NCBI RefSeq assembly: GCF_017874215.1
Contig: NZ_JAGGLB010000005.1
Coordinates: 62,001 to 126,000, forward strand
Source of the DNA: Paenibacillus eucommiae
GTDB lineage: Bacteria; Bacillota; Bacilli; Paenibacillales; NBRC-103111
Direction of reading: 5' to 3'
Length of the DNA: 64,000 nucleotides
Shown piece after piece: positions 55,620-61,963 of this stretch. Under the pieces are notes generated by a model, which searched no databases, had not been told where the DNA came from, and was given only the letters and a program-made list of their open reading frames with translations. Position numbers and translations under genes: made by a program. Each line of letters begins with the position of its first letter. Within the stretch, counting starts at the first letter, position 1.

Positions 55620-56378
55620 ATGGGTAGGTTTCCCAATACGAAGCTCAGAAAAGCTATGTATTTGAGCGAGGATTCGGAACTCAGGCAATATAATCCCCAA
55701 ACGGAATTAGCTATGCCAGAAACCGTACTATCGATGCTGAAGCAATACCGGATGGTTTATGTAAAACCAAATCTGGGTACGGGTGGGCATGGTGTTATTA
55801 AAGCTGAGCAGATCAAGATTGGGGGTACAACCAAGTATCGCTATAAATTAGATATGCGCACTTACACATTCACGTCTTACGAGGAATTTTACCGGTCTTT
55901 AAGCAGACATTTTGGTCCCAAGGTTTATTTGGTGCAGCAGGGAATCAAGATGCTTACTTCCGGTGGCAAGCCTTTTGATCTGCGGGTGATGATCCAGAAA
56001 AATGAACGGGGACGGTGGGAGCATACAGGTAGCATCGGCAGAATTGCCCATCCGCGGCGGATTGTAACCAACTACCATAGCGGAGGAACTCCCCAGCTGA
56101 TTGAAAAATTGCTCAGGCCCTACATGGGCACTAAAGGAAGCGCCGCCTATAACCGAAGGCTCGGAAGGTTAGGTTTGCAGGTAGCACGATATATGCAAAA
56201 GGGCTACCCTAATATAAAGGATATAGGCTTGGATATAGGCATCGACAAATCAAAAAAGCCATGGATATTTGAGGTGAACACGCGTCCCAATCCGATTATT
56301 TTTCGAAGCTTAAACCAACCTGCGGTATATAAACGCATTAAGCGCCTTACCCGTCTTCATGGGGAGTATCACGGCTAA
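55620..56378 (+). CDS. YheC/YheD-type ATP-grasp protein
   Basis: The 252-residue protein matches the C-terminal ATP-grasp half of YheC/YheD endospore coat-associated proteins: MLKQYRMVYVKPNLGTGGHG, FDLRVMIQKNERGRWEHTGS and the metal-binding end DIGIDKSKKPWIFEVNTRPN. It is shorter than usual YheC/D proteins (about 350-450 residues); the N-terminal region is absent. GAGGAG lies about 13 bases before ATG 55620. Likely a spore-coat-associated ligase-like protein; the substrate is unknown. Confidence 0.85.
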   Translation: MGRFPNTKLRKAMYLSEDSELRQYNPQTELAMPETVLSMLKQYRMVYVKPNLGTGGHGVIKAEQIKIGGTTKYRYKLDMRTYTFTSYEEFYRSLSRHFGPKVYLVQQGIKMLTSGGKPFDLRVMIQKNERGRWEHTGSIGRIAHPRRIVTNYHSGGTPQLIEKLLRPYMGTKGSAAYNRRLGRLGLQVARYMQKGYPNIKDIGLDIGIDKSKKPWIFEVNTRPNPIIFRSLNQPAVYKRIKRLTRLHGEYHG

Positions 56379-56507
56379 TCTTGGTCACACTCACGAGCCG
56401 CCAGCTCCGTACTGCTTCTTATTGGGACAAAGGCGGCCAGGCCAAAAAAGGGGGCAGCCCGATATGATGGCTCTTTTGAGAAAATCCAGAGACTTTAGAA
56501 AAAGCAC

Positions 56508-56551
56508 TTGATAAAACTAATGATGTTAGTTATTATACTAATGTAATTAGT
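56508..56551 (+). promoter_or_regulatory. Promoter with two TetR-operator-like palindromes
   Basis: TTGATA (56508-56513) and TATTAT (56531-56536) are separated by exactly 17 bp. ACTAATGATGTTAGT (56516-56530) fills the spacer and ACTAATGTAATTAGT (56537-56551) follows the -10. Both have ACTAA/TTAGT arms, so a dimeric repressor bound here would block the promoter. The TetR gene downstream is the obvious candidate. Confidence 0.75.
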
Positions 56552-56573
56552 TTTTCGATGGAGGGATTCATTC

Positions 56574-57281
56574 ATGCGCATTACCAAAGAGGAGAATTTA
56601 TTTCAGCTATCTTTTTTACCGCGTATATTTCCCGTTAATTGTTATTTAGTAGAAGAAGAAAAAGAGCTAACGCTTATTGATGCCGCGCTTTCATATAGCG
56701 CTAATAGCATTCTGCAGGCCGCACAGCGTCTAGGCAAGCCAATTACCCGGATAGCACTTACTCATGCTCATGGTGATCATGTCGGCGCGCTGGATTCACT
56801 CCGGGCAGCACTGCCACAGGCCAAAGTGTATATGTCAAGACGTGATGCGAAGCTGCTGGCCGGTAATTTTGAATTCGAGGCGGGTGAACCTAACACCCCA
56901 ATTAAGGGTAGCTTTGCTAAATCTCTGACAACGAAGCCGGATGTGTATCTGGAGGATGGCGACAGGGTAGGGTCCTTGCAGGCTGTGGCGGCTCCAGGAC
57001 ATACGCCGGGAATGATGGCTTTTCTGGATGTGCGCAGCAGAGCGCTAATTGCGGGTGACGCCTTGGTTACCCGTGGAGGAGTTGCCGTATCGGGAACCTT
57101 CAAGCTGTTTTTTCCGTTCCCGGCGTTTGCCACCTGGCATAAAAAAACCGCGCTTGAAACTGCAAAGAAGCTAAAGCAGCTTTCACCTGCCCTTCTGGCT
57201 GTGGGCCATGGACGTATGCTGCGCAATCCAGTGGAGGCGTTGGGCCGGGCGATAGAAGAAGCTGAGAAAGCTGAAAGCTGA
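56574..57281 (+). CDS. MBL-fold metallo-hydrolase
   Basis: GGAGGG precedes ATG 56574. The 235-residue protein has the metallo-beta-lactamase fold with the zinc motif THAHGDHVG near residue 62, a further His in APGHTPGMMAF, Asp in LIAGDAL, and the last His in VGHGRML. Such glyoxalase-II-like hydrolases cleave esters, thioesters or lactones; substrate not predictable. It is the first gene of a pair with a TetR regulator and sits behind a promoter with two palindromic operators, so it is probably inducible. Its 3' end is a GCTGAAA direct repeat. Confidence 0.9.
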   Translation: MRITKEENLFQLSFLPRIFPVNCYLVEEEKELTLIDAALSYSANSILQAAQRLGKPITRIALTHAHGDHVGALDSLRAALPQAKVYMSRRDAKLLAGNFEFEAGEPNTPIKGSFAKSLTTKPDVYLEDGDRVGSLQAVAAPGHTPGMMAFLDVRSRALIAGDALVTRGGVAVSGTFKLFFPFPAFATWHKKTALETAKKLKQLSPALLAVGHGRMLRNPVEALGRAIEEAEKAES

Positions 57282-57350
57282 AAGCTGAAAGATGAAAAAG
57301 ATGAAAAAGGAAAAACGGAAAATAGGAAAGTCGGGGGAGGTGCAGGGCGG

Positions 57351-57917
57351 ATGGCTAAAAGACCAGGGATTGATAAAGCAGTAATTCTTCAAAATGCGGT
57401 AGAGCTTGCAGATACGGAAGGCTTTGAACAGGTGACATTAGGGGCTATAGCGCTGCGGTTAAACATAAAAACCCCTTCTTTATACAACCATATAGATGGT
57501 CTTCCTGGCTTACGCAGGCTGCTATGCTTACATGGTCTAGAGCAGCTTAGAGTAAGCTTGATTCAAGAAACGCTAGGCAAATCTGGGGATGAAGCGCTGT
57601 TTGCACTCGGAATTGCCTATGTGGGGTTCGTTAGAAGACACCCTGGACTCTATGAGGCAACAATGGTGGCGAACACTCTCCCTGACCAGGAAATCAAAGC
57701 TGCGGGGGAGGAGATAGTTAGACTGCTGCTGTTGATCCTGAGTGCCTATAAGTTGGAGGAGGCTGAAGCCCTACATACAGTGCGCGGTCTGCGCAGCATA
57801 GCACATGGGTTTGCAACTTTGGAAGCCAAGGGCGGCTTCGCCATGCAGCTGGACCGGGATGAGAGCTTACGGCATCTGCTCCAGACTTATGTAACTGGGA
57901 TGAGGCATAGCCATTAA
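57351..57917 (+). CDS. TetR/AcrR-family repressor
   Basis: The 188-residue protein has an N-terminal TetR helix-turn-helix (AVELADTEGFEQVTLGAIA, LNIKTPSLYNHIDGL) and a C-terminal WHG-like ligand domain (FVRRHPGLYEATM, RGLRSIAHGFATLEAKGGFA). GGGGGAGG precedes ATG 57351. It lies 69 bp after the MBL gene and probably represses the pair through the palindromes at 56516-56551. The ligand may be the MBL enzyme's substrate. Confidence 0.9.
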   Translation: MAKRPGIDKAVILQNAVELADTEGFEQVTLGAIALRLNIKTPSLYNHIDGLPGLRRLLCLHGLEQLRVSLIQETLGKSGDEALFALGIAYVGFVRRHPGLYEATMVANTLPDQEIKAAGEEIVRLLLLILSAYKLEEAEALHTVRGLRSIAHGFATLEAKGGFAMQLDRDESLRHLLQTYVTGMRHSH

Positions 57918-57978
57918 GAGCGGATGCAAGGGTAAGGTAGCGCTGGCAGAGGCGCAAACGGGTGCATGGGGATGGCGT

Positions 57979-58205
57979 GGGTGCGTGCAGGTGAAAGTAT
58001 ATAGGGATAGGTGCATGCAGGTGAAAAGTAGATAGGGATGGGTGTGTACAGGTGGAAAGTAGATAGGGATAGGTGTGTGTGGTGAAAGTGGATGGCGATG
58101 GTACGTACAGGGAAAGTGATGGGATAGGTGTGTATAGGTGGAAAGTAGATAGGGGTAGGTGTGTACAGATGAAAGTTGGTGGGACAGGCGTCTATAGGCG
58201 ATGAA
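57979..58205 (+). repeat. Degenerate minisatellite, about 27-31 bp unit
   Basis: Seven or eight variants of GTGTGTACAGGTG-GAAAGTAGATAGGGATAG follow each other, for example starting at 57979, 58010 and 58041. Units vary in length and sequence without unique spacers, so this is not a CRISPR array. Confidence 0.75.
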
Positions 58206-58441
58206 AACATCATCATGTGGGAAAAAGGGGTCTTGGTAGCGGGAGAAGAGTCATTTAGTGATGAAAAACATTGTTAAGTAACCAAAATTCTGGAGAATGC
58301 ATTACTTAGCGATGAAAAACATCGTTAAATGGGAAAGAAAGGGCCTTGGTAGCGGGAAAAGAGCCATTTAGTGATGAAAAACATCGTTAAGTAATCAAAA
58401 TTCTGGAGAATGCATTACTTAGCGATGAAAAACATCGTTAT
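58195..58441 (+). repeat. Paired-palindrome array, copies 5 and 6
   Basis: Palindromes lie at 58255-58277, 58306-58328, 58368-58390 and 58419-58441, all with AAAAA loops. Starts are 51, 62 and 51 bp apart, the same geometry as at 52011. A fifth, degenerate one is at 58195-58216. The two 113-bp units are near-identical, so this is a tandem duplication. Arms read TTAGCGATG or TTAGTGATG against CATCGTTAA; nearly all changes remain G-U pairs. The A-loops suggest the opposite orientation to copies 1-3. Confidence 0.9.
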
Positions 58442-58445
58442 GTGA

Positions 58446-58515
58446 GAGAGTGAAGAGAAAAGAGTAGGGTAAAGAGTAAAGAGTAAAGAGTAAAGAGTGA
58501 AGAGTGAAGAGAATA
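58446..58515 (+). repeat. Seven-bp microsatellite
   Basis: Imperfect tandem copies of GAGTAAA and GAGTGAA, about eight in a row, typical of slippage. Confidence 0.7.
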
Positions 58516-58611
58516 GGAGTTTGAATAAGGTAGCGGTGGTCAGAGTGAAAACATGTTGTGATCTCGTCTTCCACACCTAGGCTTGAACTATACATTTTGT
58601 GTCTTAAAAAG

Positions 58612-58652
58612 AAGAGGCTGCAAGCCGCTATAAGCGGCCGCAGTCTCTTTTT
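58612..58652. terminator. Bidirectional terminator
   Basis: AAGAGGCTGC (58612-58621) pairs with GCAGTCTCTT (58640-58649), and an inner GCCGCT/AGCGGC stem caps it. A T tract follows on the + strand and an A tract precedes it, giving T residues for the minus-strand toxin transcript. Confidence 0.85.
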
Positions 58653-58678
58653 GTGACAAAGCTATAAAATGCCCAAAG

Positions 58679-61600
58679 CTAAATCGTTGGCGTCAATGTG
58701 TAGGCCATAATCGCAAAAACACGCTGCTGCATGCTGCGCTTCAGAACCGCATTGTCAGAAGGGAGAGTCAGCGTCAAGCTTCCCTCGTCACTTAGCTGCT
58801 CACTAAGTGCAGTAAGATCAAGCCCTTGGGGGGCAATGGTCTCGATCTTATCATCCTTAATTGCCAGCAGCTGCAAGTGAGTGATTGTGATCGCCATCCC
58901 TTTTGTAAAGTAAGGGAAAAACTCACGCTTTACTACCGCTTCGAAATTAGCATTGCCCTGCACGAAACGGTGCCACTCACCGGGGAAATCCTGGGGAAAC
59001 CCGAGCAGGAGGGAGAGACCGGAAGAGCTGGCTTCTCCAACAAGCGCTTCGATCTGCTTGACTGCTTCATCGCGCAATTGTGCGCCACCCTGGCGGGCTG
59101 TGTACCGCACATGAACGATGACGTCCGAGATGGTATTGTAATCAAACTGCCGGAAAGCGGCTGGCAGCTCCAGTCTCCAGATGCTCTGCACGCCTGCCCC
59201 TTCGAAAGGCAGGAACCGATCATCGCGCAGGTTTGCCTCGAACAGGCCGCTATCGTTGCTTGCGCTGCTCGTCACGATGGATTGAACCGTGCCGAAATAA
59301 TCAGTGAAGCGAGCGTCCTCGCTGCTCTCCCGGGCGTATCCGTCCGACACTAACGGTGATTTCCGCAGCGAGCTCTTGAGCAGCGTTAGCGTGCAGTTGA
59401 CGCTGGTGTAAGGTCCCGTAACCGAAGGGATGGAGAGGGAGACATTTTTGATCCGGCGCATGTAGTGGCCTGGGCAATCGAGGTCAAACAGCCATTCTGG
59501 CAGGGCAACCTCGCATACTCCGGATGCCTTGAGCGCAAGCAGCGCGGCTGGATCTAGCTGTCGTAATGACACATGCTTGATCAATTCGTATTCACGCTTG
59601 TTGTTGTCATGGAAAGCCAGCTCCATCCGTTTCACATCCAGATAGAGACTCTCGCCCGAAAGAAGCCCCTTCCTTCCACCATCCCAGTAATTAAATTTAA
59701 TATAGTCAGTAGCATCGACCTCAGGGCGCATCAGCTCATGCTTCATCGTCAGCTCGGCTTTCCGTGCTGTATCGAAAGCAAAGCGGTAATATTCGTAGTA
59801 AAGCTTGGATATTTCACCCTGCATCCAGCCGTACAGCTCTTCGTTCGTAAACTTTTCATGCATGAATTGGTCCAATTCCAGCGAATGCTCTATCTGCTGT
59901 TGTATGGACGAATATTCGCGGCTCGTCACCTGCTCGGCTAAGAGTGAGCCGATAACCTGTTTGCCAATCAGCATCAAATCGCGTGCAGCCAGCCTCACCT
60001 GCAGCACCCAATCATCAGCGCGCCGCTCAAAGGATGCAGTTTTGGAAGCATTCTGTCCTTGCTTCTCCTCAATTTGCGCCCATATGTTGAATCCCGAGCT
60101 CACGGCTCTGCCCACGTTGGACAAGAAGGCCCCGCCAAGCAGCTCGGATTCGCCGCCGATTCCCCAGTAAGCCATCTTCACATTAAAGTTCGGAATTGCT
60201 GCCAGCCCTGCTGTAAGGACTTCGGAGGCTGCTGCCGATATGCGCGCAGCCAGTGCCCTGTCGGCATGACCGTTGAGATCGTCATATTCACCGGCATGCA
60301 GGAATAATCGGCCCTCCTGTTTAATCTCCATCGGAGGATATTCAGGGGCTGTTATGACTCTGTCATATTGTCCAACGAGCGCACTGTAGGCCTCGTCGAA
60401 GTTCTCTTCCGTCAGCACTGCGCCGCGGTCGATTGGCAGCGTATCGGGAGCGCTGTCGTCGGGAGTCAAGCCAAGCAGCCGCTGATAATAACGATAGCGC
60501 TCCAAAGCACCTGCACGACTGCGCAGCAGCGATTCGGTCGACTCCTTCGCCTGGTTCCACTGCAAGAAGCGAACTTCACGTGTCATCTCTTGAATTTTGA
60601 TCTCATGCCCTTGGCGGAGCAGTGACATCCGCTCCCCGTCTCCTTTTTCAATCGCAGACAGAAGAGCCGCACCGAGCCCGCGTACCTCGCTGCACAGCTC
60701 CAGCGCTTTTTGAATGAGCAGCATAGAGCGTACAGGACTTATCGGCTGATTCAGGCCGTTCAAAATCGAGCCGACCGGAATACCAGCGGCAGCCGCCTTG
60801 ACCAGCATACCGGGATCAATAGGCGGGTCGAACAAGGCAAGCTGACGCACAACGCCTTCTATATTCATGCAGTTGCGGATTTTGAAGAGCCGGTCAGCTG
60901 TTTTGTCCCAATATCCGAGCAATTTATCGTTATGGGGAATGCAGAAGTAGAGCGTACGGCCGAGGCCAAACAGCGGACCGGAAGCGTCCAGATCGGATCC
61001 TTGTGTCTGTGGCAAGCCGAGATTAAGCGGGAATTTGCCCTCCAGATCGACCAGCGCGTTGCCTGTCGCGTCCAGCCCCCGCTTCTTTAGCTCGGCAAAT
61101 GTCATCGGCCGAGAGGTGCCCCGGGGCGGAATGCGCTGTGGCCGGGCGCCTAGCAGATTGGCCGCCATCACATAGCGCTGGGTAGCCTCATTAATCGATT
61201 CCACGGTATCCTGCCGAAAAAGATTGTCTCCCCAAGCCAGCAGATTGTCCAAATATTTCATAAAGACAGAATATTGGTAAGCAAGATGCCGGGTTCGTGC
61301 AACTGCGTGCGGCTGGAACGGCTTGTTTCGGATCGCCTCATAGCCGTTAAGCACGGATTCACGCAGTTTGGCCTCCTCTGGAGTCAGATTCGGCTTGCTG
61401 AGCAGCTCCAGCAGCTCGTCAATGCGGGTAACATCCCCTTGCTGAACATCCCCATTCTGCCGAAACGCGAGAAATTTCCAGAAGCGCTGAGGGGCTGGAA
61501 CCGATACATCGGTCGTTGTTGGGTCAAATATATAATGAAACCATTTTTGTGCTTCGGCAAAACGTTGGTTTTTGCTGAGATGTACAGCGATTGTAAGCGG

Positions 61601-61948
61601 AATATGGAAGAGCAGTTCCCAGTTGTAGTTGGCATAAGGACCGCCTGTACGGACATCCATTTCTATCGGAAAATGATTGACCTTGACCAGCTTGCTATCC
61701 AGCGTTGTATAGAAAGAATCAAAAAATTCAGCAGCCCAGCTTTCATGATGGTCCGGATTCAGCATTCCTGATAGAGATTCTTTATTGAGCTTCTCAATCA
61801 ACTTTCCGACAAAGGGATGGAAGAAATTTTCGAAGGTGTACGTGAATCCAATCTCCTGCTGCTGTACCACCCTTCCACTTCCATGGTGAAAATTGTAAGC
61901 ATCCTTAAAAGCATGAAAACCGATTTTATCATAAGCAGCCTTAGCCAT
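58679..61948 (-). CDS. Tc toxin A component, C-terminal polypeptide (TcaB/TcdA C-half-like)
   Basis: The 1089-residue protein matches the C-terminal half of Tc toxin TcA subunits. Signs are FENFFHPFVGKLIEKLN near residue 40, FAEAQKWFHYIFDPTTTD near 145, a long helical pore-forming region (about 580-780, including SSIQQQIEHSLELDQFMHEK), and a C-terminal TcB-binding-type domain (CPGHYMRRIKNVSLSIPSV, then a beta-rich end). TcA forms the pentameric pore that delivers the TcB-TcC toxin into host cells. ATG 61948 has GAAGAGGG about 8 bases upstream. It is in the same frame as the upstream ORF, separated by a TAG and five codons. No TcB or TcC gene is in the window. Confidence 0.9.
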   Translation of the reverse strand: MAKAAYDKIGFHAFKDAYNFHHGSGRVVQQQEIGFTYTFENFFHPFVGKLIEKLNKESLSGMLNPDHHESWAAEFFDSFYTTLDSKLVKVNHFPIEMDVRTGGPYANYNWELLFHIPLTIAVHLSKNQRFAEAQKWFHYIFDPTTTDVSVPAPQRFWKFLAFRQNGDVQQGDVTRIDELLELLSKPNLTPEEAKLRESVLNGYEAIRNKPFQPHAVARTRHLAYQYSVFMKYLDNLLAWGDNLFRQDTVESINEATQRYVMAANLLGARPQRIPPRGTSRPMTFAELKKRGLDATGNALVDLEGKFPLNLGLPQTQGSDLDASGPLFGLGRTLYFCIPHNDKLLGYWDKTADRLFKIRNCMNIEGVVRQLALFDPPIDPGMLVKAAAAGIPVGSILNGLNQPISPVRSMLLIQKALELCSEVRGLGAALLSAIEKGDGERMSLLRQGHEIKIQEMTREVRFLQWNQAKESTESLLRSRAGALERYRYYQRLLGLTPDDSAPDTLPIDRGAVLTEENFDEAYSALVGQYDRVITAPEYPPMEIKQEGRLFLHAGEYDDLNGHADRALAARISAAASEVLTAGLAAIPNFNVKMAYWGIGGESELLGGAFLSNVGRAVSSGFNIWAQIEEKQGQNASKTASFERRADDWVLQVRLAARDLMLIGKQVIGSLLAEQVTSREYSSIQQQIEHSLELDQFMHEKFTNEELYGWMQGEISKLYYEYYRFAFDTARKAELTMKHELMRPEVDATDYIKFNYWDGGRKGLLSGESLYLDVKRMELAFHDNNKREYELIKHVSLRQLDPAALLALKASGVCEVALPEWLFDLDCPGHYMRRIKNVSLSIPSVTGPYTSVNCTLTLLKSSLRKSPLVSDGYARESSEDARFTDYFGTVQSIVTSSASNDSGLFEANLRDDRFLPFEGAGVQSIWRLELPAAFRQFDYNTISDVIVHVRYTARQGGAQLRDEAVKQIEALVGEASSSGLSLLLGFPQDFPGEWHRFVQGNANFEAVVKREFFPYFTKGMAITITHLQLLAIKDDKIETIAPQGLDLTALSEQLSDEGSLTLTLPSDNAVLKRSMQQRVFAIMAYTLTPTI

Positions 61949-61963
61949 AACAAGCCCTCTTCT

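Larger units (their letters stand above)
57918..58678. other. Intergenic repeat region, 761 bp
   Basis: It contains a degenerate minisatellite, a palindrome array, a 7-bp microsatellite and a terminator, in that order. No gene seen. It separates the TetR gene from the convergent toxin genes. Confidence 0.7.

Noticed and set aside
57979..58441. CRISPR array
   Set aside because: Units are adjacent or have fixed-length, shared spacers rather than unique spacers, and no cas gene is present.
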